Assembly (NCBI GenBank): GCA_036924855.1
Contig: JBAGRP010000001.1
Coordinates: 2,914,001-2,978,000 of the forward strand
Length of the DNA: 64,000 nt
Direction of reading: 5' to 3'
Source of the DNA: Nitrobacteraceae bacterium AZCC 2146
Lineage (GTDB): Bacteria; Pseudomonadota; Alphaproteobacteria; Rhizobiales; Xanthobacteraceae
A program made the position numbers and the translations under genes. Shown here in pieces: positions 43,130 through 54,186 of this stretch; position 1 is the stretch's first letter, and each line of letters starts with the position of its first letter. The notes beneath the pieces are model-generated. The model saw only the letters and a list, made by a program, of their open reading frames with translations. It was not told where the DNA came from and did no database searches.

Positions 43130-43645
43130 ATGACTGACACGCCCGCTCTCGAAACAAAATACGATGTCGTCGCCACCGAGCTGATGGCGTCGATGTCCGG
43201 CCTCGATTTCGTCCGTGGGATTTTTGCCGGCACCTTGCCGGAGCCGCCGATCATGGAGAATGTCGGACCGTTCGACTGCACCGCGGAGGCGGGCGTCGTC
43301 GTGCTGCACAGCGTGCCCGGTTTCCGGCACTACAATCCGATCGGCTCGGTGCATGGCGGCTACGCGGCGATCCTGCTGGATTCGGCGATGGGTCTTGCCG
43401 TGCACAGCATGTTGCCGCCCGGCAGTGGCTACACCACGCTGGAATTCAAGATCAGCTTCATCCGCGGCATGACCAAGGATTCAGGCACCGTGCGCACCGA
43501 AGGTCGCACCCTCAATGTCGGCCGCCGCGCCGCCACCGCCGAAGCGCGCATCACCGATGCCAAGGGCCGGCTGCTGGCGCATGCCACGACGACATGCCTG
43601 ATTTTCGAGATTCCGACGGGAACGCGATCCGCGGACGGCGGTTGA
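43130..43645 (+). CDS. PaaI-type hotdog thioesterase
   Basis: A 171-residue hotdog-fold protein. The signature NPIGSVHGGYAAILLDSAMGLAVHSML (near 70-96) carries the HGG and Asp characteristic of PaaI/YbgC-like acyl-CoA thioesterases, followed by TLEFKISFIRGM and GRRAATAEARITDAKGRLLAHATTT. It hydrolyses an acyl-CoA; the substrate is unknown. The ATG at 43130 is the best start. The cupin gene follows after 34 bp on the same strand. Confidence 0.87.
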   Translation: MTDTPALETKYDVVATELMASMSGLDFVRGIFAGTLPEPPIMENVGPFDCTAEAGVVVLHSVPGFRHYNPIGSVHGGYAAILLDSAMGLAVHSMLPPGSGYTTLEFKISFIRGMTKDSGTVRTEGRTLNVGRRAATAEARITDAKGRLLAHATTTCLIFEIPTGTRSADGG

Positions 43646-43679
43646 ATCGGACGCGCAGGTCAAGCGCCGGAGAATTCCC

Positions 43680-44201
43680 ATGACGGTTGTCAGGGATGCC
43701 ATCACACCGCTCATCTTTGCCTTTCGGGACGACGGGCTGGTGCCGAACAATCCGCTGCCGCTACTGGTCTACAAACAGGCGATCGAGGTCGGCAGCGACC
43801 ATCCCGAGAAAACCATCGAGGGGCTGTTCGGCGCCAATGGCTGGGGCGAGATGTGGCGCAACGGCATCTACGATTATCTGCACTACCATGCGACGGTTCA
43901 TGAAGCGCTCGGTATCGCGCGCGGTCATGCGCGGGTGCGCTTCGGCGGCGATGGCGGCGAGGACATCGACATGTCGGCCGGCGATGTCGCGATCCTGCCC
44001 GCCGGCACCGGCCATCAATGCCGGTCCGCCAGCAATGATTTCAGCGTGGTCGGCGCCTATCCGCCCGGCCGCAAGATGCAGGTCACCCGGCCGACGCCGG
44101 CCAACCATCGGATGGCGCTGGAAACGATACCGCGTGTGAAGCTGCCCGAGACAGATCCGGTGCTCGGGGAAGACGGGCCGCTGATGAGATTGTGGAAATA
44201 A
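43680..44201 (+). CDS. cupin domain-containing protein
   Basis: A 173-residue protein with a single cupin barrel. YDYLHYHATVHEALGIARGHARVRFGG (near 65-91) contains the metal-binding His/Glu pattern, and DMSAGDVAILPAGTGHQC (near 99-116) the second motif with His. This family is often annotated as YjlB-like. It could be an isomerase, oxygenase or small-molecule sensor. It lies 34 bp after the thioesterase and is probably cotranscribed with it. Confidence 0.82.
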   Translation: MTVVRDAITPLIFAFRDDGLVPNNPLPLLVYKQAIEVGSDHPEKTIEGLFGANGWGEMWRNGIYDYLHYHATVHEALGIARGHARVRFGGDGGEDIDMSAGDVAILPAGTGHQCRSASNDFSVVGAYPPGRKMQVTRPTPANHRMALETIPRVKLPETDPVLGEDGPLMRLWK

Positions 44202-44244
44202 ACGGGATACTTTCCACATGTCGTCTCGAAAGGCTGACGAAAGC

Positions 44245-44272
44245 AAAAAGCCCCCTCCTTGCGGAGAGGGCT
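44245..44272 (-). terminator. Rho-independent terminator of dps
   Basis: On the minus strand AGCCC-T-CTCC-GCAA-GGAG-G-GGGCT is followed by TTTTTGCTTT. There is one unpaired position in the stem. It stands between the convergent cupin and dps genes. Confidence 0.8.
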
Positions 44273-44296
44273 CGCGAGCATCGCGATGTGCGACGC

Positions 44297-44827
44297 TTAT
44301 TCCTCGTTGCCGCCTTCCTGGCGGCTGGCTTCGAACAGGAACCAGGTGCGGCGCTCGGTCTCGTCGATGAAATTTTCCAGCAGGCTCGCGCTGGCGACGT
44401 CCTCGGCGTCATCGATGATCTTGTGGGCCTTGCGCATCGCTGCGGCCACTTTCTTGTTGTCGTTCATCAACTCGCGCAGCATTTCGCGCGGCGGCACATA
44501 GCTCTCGTCATTGTCCTTGATGGTCTGCAGCTTGGCGATCTGGCCGATCGAACGGATCGTGGTGCCGCCGACCTTGCGGACGCGCTCGGCCAAGGCGTCG
44601 GTCGTCGCAAAAATCTGGTCGGACTGCTCGTCGAGCATCAGATGATAATCGCGAAAATGCCGGCCGCTGATGTGCCAGTGGAAATTCTTGGTCTTGAGAT
44701 AAAGCGCGAAGGCGTCGGCGAGCAGCACGTTCAGCGCCTTGGAGACCTTCTCGACGGCGTCGGCCGACAGGTCGGTCGGGGTATCGAGATCGGCGGCGAC
44801 TTTCGAGGCGTTCTTGGCTGAGGACAC
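44297..44827 (-). CDS. dps: Dps-family DNA-binding ferritin-like protein
   Basis: A 176-residue Dps. The ferroxidase signature is complete: KTKNFHWHISGRHFRDYHLMLDEQSDQIFATTDALAERVRKVGG (His, His, Asp, Glu of the inter-subunit iron site). The C-terminus has NFIDETERRTWFLFEASR. Dps forms 12-mers, oxidises Fe2+ with H2O2 and protects DNA. I choose the GTG at 44827, preceded by GGAAGG. The longer frame upstream is not protein-like. Confidence 0.92.
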   Translation of the reverse strand: MSSAKNASKVAADLDTPTDLSADAVEKVSKALNVLLADAFALYLKTKNFHWHISGRHFRDYHLMLDEQSDQIFATTDALAERVRKVGGTTIRSIGQIAKLQTIKDNDESYVPPREMLRELMNDNKKVAAAMRKAHKIIDDAEDVASASLLENFIDETERRTWFLFEASRQEGGNEE

Positions 44828-45065
44828 GGTAAGGTACCTTCCTGTGGGCGGGTCGGATCGTTGGCGGGGGTGTCGAGCAGATGGGCGTAACCAAGGCGTT
44901 GTGCAAAAGCGGTCGCCGGTCTTGTCGAAAACGCTCCAAATCTTGAAAACGGGGTCTTCCAGGCGAAAGGCAGTTTCCAACGCAGTTGAAAACGCTCTAG
45001 ACCCTTAACGCATCAAAATTATACCGGTTCCCACGGCGGAACAAACAATAAAGCCAGGCCAAGCG
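44828..45065. other. divergent intergenic region between dps and the methyltransferase
   Basis: About 240 bp. It contains GAAAACGCTC twice, 61 bp apart (44927-44936 and 44988-44997), and a third related GAAAACG at 44945. These could be binding sites, but nothing identifies the factor. Confidence 0.4.
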
Positions 45066-45761
45066 ATGGAAGACTGGATCGATTATTACGATTCCACCCA
45101 CACGATCTATGCCAGCAAACTGCATCGCGATGTGCATTTCGAGGAGATCGCCCGCGACATCATCCGCTACATCGCCTCCCCGGACGCCGTGGTGCTGGAC
45201 TATGCCTGCGGCGAGGCACTGTCGGCGGCCAAGGTGGCGGCGGCCTGCGGCAAGCTGATCCTGGCGGAGCCGGCGCCCGGCGTGCGTGGCCGGCTGATCG
45301 CGCGTTTCGCGCCGATCACCAAGATCCGGGTGCGCTCGCTCGATGAACTCCGCAGCATGGAGGAAAAGTCGATCGATCTCGCGGTCATGAATTCGGTAGC
45401 GCAATACATGACACCGGCCGAACTCGACGGCGGCTTCGCGGTGATCAAGCGGTTGCTGAAGCCCGGCGGCAAGCTGGTGGTGGGCGATATCCTGCGACCG
45501 GAGGTCGGCATGGGCCGCGACGTCGCCGCATTGCTGCAGTTGGCGTGGAAGCATGGATTTTTGAGAGATGCGATGTGGGGGCTGGTGCGGACCGCCTTGT
45601 CCGACTACCGGCAACTGCGCACCAAGGTCGGGCTACAGCGCTACAGCGAGGCCGAGATGCTGGCCAAACTCGCCGCCGCCGGCTTCACCGCATCGCTGGC
45701 GCCGGTCAATATCGGCCACAATCCCTGGCGTATGACCTTCGTGGCCCGCCACGCGTTTTGA
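45066..45761 (+). CDS. class I SAM-dependent methyltransferase
   Basis: A 231-residue protein. The SAM-binding glycine motif is VVLDYACGEALSAAKVAAACGKLILAEPAPG (residues about 41-71). The following acidic strand and SIDLAVMNSVAQYMTPAELDGGFAVIKRLLKPGGKLVVGDIL match motifs II-III of class I enzymes. The C-terminal 70 residues are helical and probably form the substrate lid. Substrate unknown. The tRNA-like gene lies 73 bp downstream on the same strand. Confidence 0.82.
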   Translation: MEDWIDYYDSTHTIYASKLHRDVHFEEIARDIIRYIASPDAVVLDYACGEALSAAKVAAACGKLILAEPAPGVRGRLIARFAPITKIRVRSLDELRSMEEKSIDLAVMNSVAQYMTPAELDGGFAVIKRLLKPGGKLVVGDILRPEVGMGRDVAALLQLAWKHGFLRDAMWGLVRTALSDYRQLRTKVGLQRYSEAEMLAKLAAAGFTASLAPVNIGHNPWRMTFVARHAF

Positions 45762-45833
45762 GTGTTTACGGGCCGTTAGGGTTAATCAAAGGTAAACGTA
45801 GCTCACCGCCCCTTGATCGGTCAGGATGGCCTT

Positions 45834-45909
45834 GGCCCGGTGGCGGAAGTGTCAACGCGGGGGCAGTGCATCGCTCTTCATCCTGGTTCAAATCCAGGCC
45901 GGGCCTCCA
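45834..45909 (+). tRNA. tRNA-Cys-like gene (anticodon GCA) with aberrant D-arm and anticodon loop
   Basis: 76 bases with a perfect 7-bp acceptor stem (GGCCCGG / CCGGGCC), discriminator T and encoded CCA, and a perfect T arm (CCTGG-TTCAAAT-CCAGG). The U73 and the GG-start resemble tRNA-Cys, and T-GCA is found in the anticodon loop. But the anticodon stem has two G-T pairs, the loop is eight bases (AGTGCATC), the D stem has only three pairs and the D loop lacks GG. It may be a pseudo-tRNA, a divergent cysteine tRNA or a tRNA-like RNA with another role. Confidence 0.5.
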
Positions 45910-45950
45910 AACGTTCAAGCGTTCAAGACTTCCGAACGCGCCTGCGCAAA

Positions 45951-46319
45951 TTACTCCGCACTGACGAATTCGCACACAGGCAGTTGCAGCCTGTCGGCGT
46001 CGCGCATGGCGGATTTGATCACCGCATCCAGCAGGCCTGGAAAACGCGCGTCGAGATCCTCGCGGCGCAGCTTCATCAACCGGTTGGTCCCGACGACGCG
46101 GGTTTGCATCAGCCCGGCCGCACGCAGCTTCGCGAAATGATAGGCGAGATTGGATTTGCCGCTGAACTCGTTGAAGTCGCCGCAGCGCAGTTCGGTCGCG
46201 GAGCGTTCGCATTGTGCCAGATTATAAATGATCGCCAGCCGGGTCGGATCGCTCAGGCAATCCAGCACGTCAGGCAATTCGATCTGTTCACGGGTTGGAT
46301 GCGACAGAGATCGGCTCAT
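45951..46319 (-). CDS. ArsR-family winged-helix repressor
   Basis: A 122-residue regulator with an ArsR-type HTH: LDCLSDPTRLAIIYNLAQCERSATELRC, then GKSNLAYHFAKLRAAGLMQTRVVGTNRLMKLRRED. The metal-site ELCVCDL of classical ArsR is replaced by ATELRCGDF, so the signal may not be arsenic. It is divergent from the MFS gene, and two identical-type palindromes lie in between. It is therefore the likely repressor of that exporter and of itself. Confidence 0.87.
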   Translation of the reverse strand: MSRSLSHPTREQIELPDVLDCLSDPTRLAIIYNLAQCERSATELRCGDFNEFSGKSNLAYHFAKLRAAGLMQTRVVGTNRLMKLRREDLDARFPGLLDAVIKSAMRDADRLQLPVCEFVSAE

Positions 46320-46355
46320 CCCACATCAATAATGATTCCAGACGCCCACCGCAAT

Positions 46356-46373
46356 GTTCAATAGTTCTTGAAC
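46356..46373. promoter_or_regulatory. ArsR-type operator, copy 1
   Basis: GTTCAA-N6-TTGAAC, a perfect 18-bp palindrome 36 bp upstream of the regulator start. Confidence 0.75.
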
Positions 46374-46403
46374 CAGTTGACATCGGAGCGACCTCAGTCA
46401 ATT

Positions 46404-46421
46404 GTTCAATAGATTTTGAAC
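46404..46421. promoter_or_regulatory. ArsR-type operator, copy 2
   Basis: A second GTTCAA-N6-TTGAAC, centred 48 bp from the first and ending 13 bp before the MFS start codon, so it overlaps the likely leader or promoter of the exporter gene. Confidence 0.75.
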
Positions 46422-46434
46422 AAAGGAACGGACG

Positions 46435-47607
46435 ATGAGTATCTTCTGGCTGGCCGTGGCGGCCTTCGCGATTGGCACCGAAGCCTTTGTTATCGCAGGA
46501 CTTCTTCCCGTGATCGCAGCGGATTTGCAGATTTCCCTGGCTGCCACCGGGCAGCTGGTGACGGTCTACGCCCTCACCTACGCGGTCGGATCGCCCATTC
46601 TGGCGGTCACTTTCAACAATCTCGACCGCAGGACGGTACTCACGCTGGCGCTGTGCTGTTTCATCGCCGGCAACCTGCTGGCGGTGGTGGCGACAACGTT
46701 CACGATGCTGCTGGCGTCGCGCATGCTGATGGCCGTCGGTGCCGGCCTGTGCATGCCGACGGCGCTGGCCGTGTCGATCGCGATTGCAACGCCCGAACGT
46801 CGCGGCCGCGCCATCGCATTGGTGACCTCCGGCCTGACCGTCGCCACCGTTCTCGGCGTTCCCCTGGGCACCTGGATCGGCAACCACTTCGGCTGGCGCG
46901 CCACCTTCGTTCTGGTCGCCGTCCTCGGCGCTATCGCTCTGGCCGGCCTGCTGTTCGGATTGCCGCGCGGGCTACCGCGCAATACCGCCACGCTGGGCCA
47001 GCGGATCGCTGTCGCCCGCCACAGCGCGGTGCTGCATGCCCTGGCGGTCACCGTGTTCTGGGGACTGGGAGGCTTCACCGTCTTCACCTTTCTCGCAGTT
47101 CCGCTGCGCGATTTGGGGTTCACTCCAACGGAAATCGGCCTCGCGCTGCTGGTTTTCGGCTCGGCCGCGGCAATCGGCAACCTGCTCGGCGGCACGCTCG
47201 CCGATCGCCTGGGCCCGATCCCGACCACGACTCTGGGACTGGCGGTCATGATGACGGCCCTGATGCTGCTTTCGGTCACGCTGAAATTCGCGCCGCCGGA
47301 CGTTGCGCGACCGATTTTTCTCGGCCTGATTTTCTGCTGGGGCCTCGCCGGGTGGGCGTTCTATCCCGGCCAGGTGGCGAATCTGGTGCAGATCGAGCCT
47401 CAGGCCTCGATGATCGCGCTGTCGCTCAATGCCTCCGCAATGTATCTCGGCTTTGCCATCGGCGGGGCACTGGGAGGAGTCGTGCTCGCGGTCCTGACGC
47501 CGGGCGACCTCGGCTGGATCGGGGGATGCAGCGTGGCGGTAGCCCTTGCACTGGCCCTCTCCCGGGGACGCCAAGAGTCGCACAAGCTGGGTAAAATTGC
47601 CGGTTGA
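46435..47607 (+). CDS. MFS transporter, drug:H+ antiporter-like
   Basis: A 390-residue, 12-helix major facilitator protein. The N-terminus MSIFWLAVAAFAIGTEAFVIAGLLPVIAADL is the DHA1-type opening. NLDRRTVLTLAL follows helix 2, and VGAGLCMPTALAVSIAIATPERRGRAIALVTSGLTVATVLGVPLGTWIG carries the antiporter motif C pattern. It would export a small molecule using the proton gradient. A divergent ArsR regulator and two palindromic operators control it. A weak hairpin (GGCTT-TAA-AAGCC-TTT) follows the stop. Confidence 0.9.
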   Translation: MSIFWLAVAAFAIGTEAFVIAGLLPVIAADLQISLAATGQLVTVYALTYAVGSPILAVTFNNLDRRTVLTLALCCFIAGNLLAVVATTFTMLLASRMLMAVGAGLCMPTALAVSIAIATPERRGRAIALVTSGLTVATVLGVPLGTWIGNHFGWRATFVLVAVLGAIALAGLLFGLPRGLPRNTATLGQRIAVARHSAVLHALAVTVFWGLGGFTVFTFLAVPLRDLGFTPTEIGLALLVFGSAAAIGNLLGGTLADRLGPIPTTTLGLAVMMTALMLLSVTLKFAPPDVARPIFLGLIFCWGLAGWAFYPGQVANLVQIEPQASMIALSLNASAMYLGFAIGGALGGVVLAVLTPGDLGWIGGCSVAVALALALSRGRQESHKLGKIAG

Positions 47608-47654
47608 GAGCGGCTTTAAAAGCCTTTCCCACCTCGCTATTGTGGTCTAAAGAC

Positions 47655-47764
47655 AGCCGCGCGCGCGGGTCGATCTTTCAGATCGGTTTGGCGCCCAGGC
47701 TCAAGGGACGCGCGACACGCGCGCCCTTTTTTTGTGCCCAGTTGCCACCCAATCGCGAGATGTA
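47655..47764 (+). promoter_or_regulatory. carB leader with terminator-like hairpin (candidate attenuator)
   Basis: Immediately before carB lies GGG-A-CGCGCG-ACA-CGCGCG-CCC followed by seven T's (47705-47733). This is a strong intrinsic terminator ending only 31 bases before the carB start. Upstream in the same leader are CCGCGCGCGCGG (47657-47668) and CGATC-TTTCA-GATCG; the first could pair with either arm of the terminator. It could be the end of the MFS transcript, or a conditional stop for carB. Confidence 0.55.
47705..47733 (+). terminator. intrinsic terminator just upstream of carB
   Basis: A nine-pair G/C stem with one bulged A, a 3-base loop and T7. It lies 98 bp after the MFS stop and 32 bp before carB. 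Confidence 0.8.
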
Positions 47765-51094
<3,330 letters not shown>

Positions 51095-51290
51095 TTGTGG
51101 CCGGACTGCGCGTCCGACCCGGTCGGAAAGAAACTCGACATGACCGGAACTCACCGATCATGATGTTGTTCTGTTTCGGCGCTTTCCGGCCCCGAGGCTG
51201 CAAATGCAGCCCTCCGGCCCATTGCTTACAGACTGACCTGTTCGTGCACGCCGCATCAGCGTGTCGCATGACGTTAAAGGACGAAAAGAG
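51095..51290. other. carB-greA intergenic region
   Basis: 196 bp with a GGCTGC-AAAT-GCAGCC hairpin at 51196-51211, flanked by G/C-rich arms. No T run follows, so it is not a clear terminator. The greA promoter probably lies in this stretch. Confidence 0.4.
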
Positions 51291-51767
51291 ATGGTTGATA
51301 AGGTCCCGATGACCGCCGGCGGCTATGCCGCGCTGGAGATCGAATTGAAGGAGCGTCAGTCGGTGAACCGCCCGCGGATCATCGAGCAGATCGCCGAGGC
51401 GCGCTCCCATGGCGACCTTTCGGAAAACGCCGAATATCACGCTGCCAAGGAAGAGCAGTCGCATAATGAAGGCCGCATCAACGAGCTCGAAGACAAGCTC
51501 GCGCGCGCCGACATCATCGACATCAGCAAGCTGTCCGGCGACACCATCATGTTCGGCGCCACCGTCACACTGGTCGACGAGGACACCGAGAAGAAGGCGG
51601 TCTGGCAGATCGTCGGCGAGCCGGAAGCCGACGCCAAGAAGGGCCGCATCTCGATCACCTCGCCGATGGCGCGCGCGCTGATCGGCAAGAGCAAAGGCGC
51701 TTCGGTCGAAGTCGTCGCCCCCGGCGGCGCCAAGGCGTATGAAATTACCAAGGTCGAGTGGCGCTAA
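51291..51767 (+). CDS. greA: transcription elongation factor GreA
   Basis: A 158-residue GreA of standard length. The coiled-coil domain comprises residues 1-78 ([50 protein letters not shown], with the acidic DLSEN tip). The FKBP-like C-domain follows ([49 protein letters not shown]). It rescues backtracked RNA polymerase by stimulating transcript cleavage. AAAGAG lies before the ATG at 51291, and a good terminator follows. Confidence 0.96.
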   Translation: MVDKVPMTAGGYAALEIELKERQSVNRPRIIEQIAEARSHGDLSENAEYHAAKEEQSHNEGRINELEDKLARADIIDISKLSGDTIMFGATVTLVDEDTEKKAVWQIVGEPEADAKKGRISITSPMARALIGKSKGASVEVVAPGGAKAYEITKVEWR

Positions 51768-51788
51768 GCTCGCGCTGTCCGCTGACTA

Positions 51789-51818
51789 CAAAAAGCCGCG
51801 CCTCGTGCGCGGCTTTTT
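51789..51818 (+). terminator. Rho-independent terminator after greA
   Basis: AAAAAGCCGCGC-CTCGT-GCGCGGCTTTTT: a 12-bp perfect stem with a T run, 22 bp after the stop. Confidence 0.93.
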
Positions 51819-51950
51819 GTTGCGTGAGATACCTCCCGTTGCAACGGGGTTTAGAATAATTCCATTGGTAACGTGTTTTTCACACGAGAGTGAACGGCGT
51901 CCCGCACTGCAATAATGCTAAGCGTTGAGTGTCAAACAGGGGGACATGAC

Positions 51951-52349
51951 ATGAATGAATTTACTACCAAATGGCAGCCGACGGTATTGAGCCTGCTGCG
52001 CTTCGTGACTGGTTTGCTGTTTCTGCAATATGGCCTGGCCAAGCTTCTCAAGTGGCCGCCGGTGCCGATGTTCGAGAAGGTCGAATTATTCTCGCTGTAC
52101 GGCGCTGCAGGATCGTTCGAACTGGTCGGCGGCATCCTGTTGGTGCTGGGATTGTTCACCCGACCGGTCGCTTTTATCGTCTCCGGTGAAATGGCGTTCG
52201 CCTATTTCATGGGTCACGCGCCGCGCGGTCTCTTCCCGATCATCAACAATGGCGGCCTCGCCATCCTCTTCTGCTTCGTCTTCCTGTACCTGGCCTTCGC
52301 CGGCGGCGGCCCGATCAGCCTCGACGCGATGCTGCGCAAAAAGAGCTGA
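51951..52349 (+). CDS. DoxX-family membrane protein
   Basis: A 132-residue integral membrane protein with four helices. LSLLRFVTGLLFLQYGLAKLLKWP at the start, ELVGGILLVLGLFTRPVAFIVSGEMAFAYFMGHAPRG in the middle and NNGGLAILFCFVFLYLAFAGGGPISLDAML at the end match DoxX/SURF4-like proteins. The exact function of this family is not settled (redox or quinone-related roles have been proposed). The start at 51951 removes an unsupported extension. It is a single-gene unit. Confidence 0.87.
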   Translation: MNEFTTKWQPTVLSLLRFVTGLLFLQYGLAKLLKWPPVPMFEKVELFSLYGAAGSFELVGGILLVLGLFTRPVAFIVSGEMAFAYFMGHAPRGLFPIINNGGLAILFCFVFLYLAFAGGGPISLDAMLRKKS

Positions 52350-52376
52350 GCTCAACTATACAAACCGTCATTGCGA

Positions 52377-52449
52377 GCGAAGCGAAGCAATCCAGCTCTT
52401 TGAAGAGCGAAGACTGGATTGCTTCGTCGCAAGTGCTCCTCGCAATGAC
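52377..52449. repeat. intergenic palindromic repeat, family B
   Basis: GTCATTGCGAGCGAAGCGAA ... CTCGCAATGAC with the inner inverted repeat GAAGCAATCCA / TGGATTGCTTC and an AGCTCTTTGAAGAGC loop hairpin. It lies between the convergent DoxX and Lrp genes. Confidence 0.8.
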
Positions 52450-52479
52450 GAACTAAATTCTTCTTTTGGTGCAGAAGCC

Positions 52480-52959
52480 TCAGCCCGCGACTTTCAATTC
52501 AAGCGGCACCGCCGCCGCGTATTTCGAATTGTGCAGCACCAGCGATGTCCGGACGTTGCGGACATGCGGCGCGGCGGTGAGCTGGCCGACGAATTCCTGA
52601 AACGTCGCCATGTCCGGCGCGACGCATTTCAGGATGAAATCGATCTCGCCCGACAGCATCCAGCATTCCCGCACCAGCGGTTCCTTGCGGACGAATTCCT
52701 CGAAGGCGCGCAGATCGGCATCGGCCTGGCTCGACAGGTGCACCGAGGCGAACACGGTAACGTCGAAGCCGAGCAGCCGGGGGTCGAGCAGCCCACGATA
52801 GCCCTGGATGTAGCCGGCTTCTTCCAGGGTCCGGACCCGGCGCAGGCAGGGTGGCGGCGAGATGCCGACCCGCTTGGCCAGTTCCACATTGGTGATTCGG
52901 CCATCGGCCTGGATCTCGGTGAGAATCTTGAGGTCGATCTCGTCTAGGCTTTTCGGCAC
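52480..52959 (-). CDS. Lrp/AsnC family transcriptional regulator
   Basis: A 159-residue regulator. The N-terminal HTH is LDEIDLKILTEIQADGRITNVELAKRVGISPPPCLRRVRTLEEAGYI. The C-terminal RAM domain (residues about 68-145, VTVFASVHLSSQADADLRAFEEFV ... EIDFILKCVAPDM) binds an amino acid or similar ligand. It is divergent from trxB with a palindrome GCAAT-TTT-ATTGC between, which could be its own operator. The linked target is not evident. Confidence 0.9.
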   Translation of the reverse strand: MPKSLDEIDLKILTEIQADGRITNVELAKRVGISPPPCLRRVRTLEEAGYIQGYRGLLDPRLLGFDVTVFASVHLSSQADADLRAFEEFVRKEPLVRECWMLSGEIDFILKCVAPDMATFQEFVGQLTAAPHVRNVRTSLVLHNSKYAAAVPLELKVAG

Positions 52960-53026
52960 GCGCGGAACCCGGCTGGTATTTGGAGAACGGCTACGACAAC
53001 TCTCATAGCGCGGAGCCCCGGCGCAC

Positions 53027-53039
53027 GCAATTTTATTGC
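53027..53039. promoter_or_regulatory. A/T-rich palindrome upstream of the lrp-like gene
   Basis: GCAAT-TTT-ATTGC, inside a larger G/C-flanked dyad, 68 bp before the Lrp-like start. Size and A/T centre fit an Lrp-type site; this is only a suggestion. Confidence 0.4.
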
Positions 53040-53218
53040 GCGTGCACCGCAGAAATTAAGCGCGTTCTGGGGAAAATTTGCTGGGACGGATTGCAATTCT
53101 TGCATGGCTCGCCAGATACCCTAGACTTGGATTTGACACTTTCGACGCCGCCGCGATGCTTTCGCCGGCATATTTAGCCTCAGCACTGACCAATTTCCCT
53201 TCAGAAAGGGACTCGACC

Positions 53219-54184
53219 ATGGCCGCCCCCACTCACGCCAAAGTCGTCATCATCGGTTCCGGCCCGGCCGGCTACACCGCTGCGATCTACGCCGCGCGGG
53301 CGATGCTCGAACCGATCCTGATCCAGGGCATCCAGCCCGGCGGCCAGCTCACCATCACCACCGACGTGGAGAATTATCCCGGCTTCGCCGACGTGATCCA
53401 GGGCCCTTGGCTGATGGAGCAGATGGAGAAGCAGGCGACGCATGTCGGCACCAAGATCGTCACCGACCTGGTCACCGAGCTCGATCTCGGCCAGCGCCCG
53501 TTTCGTCTGGTTTGCGACAGCGGCGACGTCTATCTCGCCGAAACCGTGATTCTGGCCACCGGCGCGCAGGCGCGCTGGCTCGGAATCCCCTCCGAAGAGA
53601 AATTCCAGGGCGGCGGCGTCTCGGCCTGCGCCACCTGCGACGGCTTCTTCTATCGCGGCAAGGACGTTGTGGTGGTCGGCGGCGGCAACACCGCGGTCGA
53701 GGAATCACTGTTCCTGACCAATTTCGCCTCCTCCGTCACCATCGTGCATCGCCGCGACCACTTCCGCGCCGAGCGCATTTTGCAGGATCGGCTGTTCAAG
53801 CACCCCAAGATCAAGGTGATCTGGGATTCCGCGGTTGACGAAATCTGCGGCACCGAAAATCCTGCCAAGGTCACGCATGTCAGGCTGAAGAACGTCAAGA
53901 GCGGCGCCACCACCAACGTGGCGGCCGACGGCGTGTTCGTCGCCATCGGCCACGCGCCGGCGACGGAACTGATCAAGGGCCAGATCAAGCTGAAGCCGTC
54001 GGGTTATGTCGAGGTGGCGCCGAACTCCACCGCGACCTCGGTACCCGGCGTGTTCGCCGCCGGCGACGTCGCGGACGAAATCTACCGGCAGGCGGTCACC
54101 GCCGCCGGGCTCGGCTGCATGGCTGCGCTGGAAGCCGAACGCTACATCGCTGCGCATGCCCTCGACCGCGCAGCGGCGGAATAG
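53219..54184 (+). CDS. trxB: thioredoxin-disulfide reductase
   Basis: A 321-residue FAD/NADPH enzyme. The FAD motif is KVVIIGSGPAGYTAAIYAARA (residues 8-28). The redox CATC pair lies in VSACATCDGFFYRGKDVVVVGGGNTAVEES, which also holds the NADPH motif. The C-terminal FAD motif is VFAAGDVADEIYRQAVTAAGLGCMAA. It keeps thioredoxin reduced. The start at 53219 follows AGAAAGG. The LysR gene begins three bases after its stop, so the two are cotranscribed. Confidence 0.96.
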   Translation: MAAPTHAKVVIIGSGPAGYTAAIYAARAMLEPILIQGIQPGGQLTITTDVENYPGFADVIQGPWLMEQMEKQATHVGTKIVTDLVTELDLGQRPFRLVCDSGDVYLAETVILATGAQARWLGIPSEEKFQGGGVSACATCDGFFYRGKDVVVVGGGNTAVEESLFLTNFASSVTIVHRRDHFRAERILQDRLFKHPKIKVIWDSAVDEICGTENPAKVTHVRLKNVKSGATTNVAADGVFVAIGHAPATELIKGQIKLKPSGYVEVAPNSTATSVPGVFAAGDVADEIYRQAVTAAGLGCMAALEAERYIAAHALDRAAAE

Positions 54185-54186
54185 TC

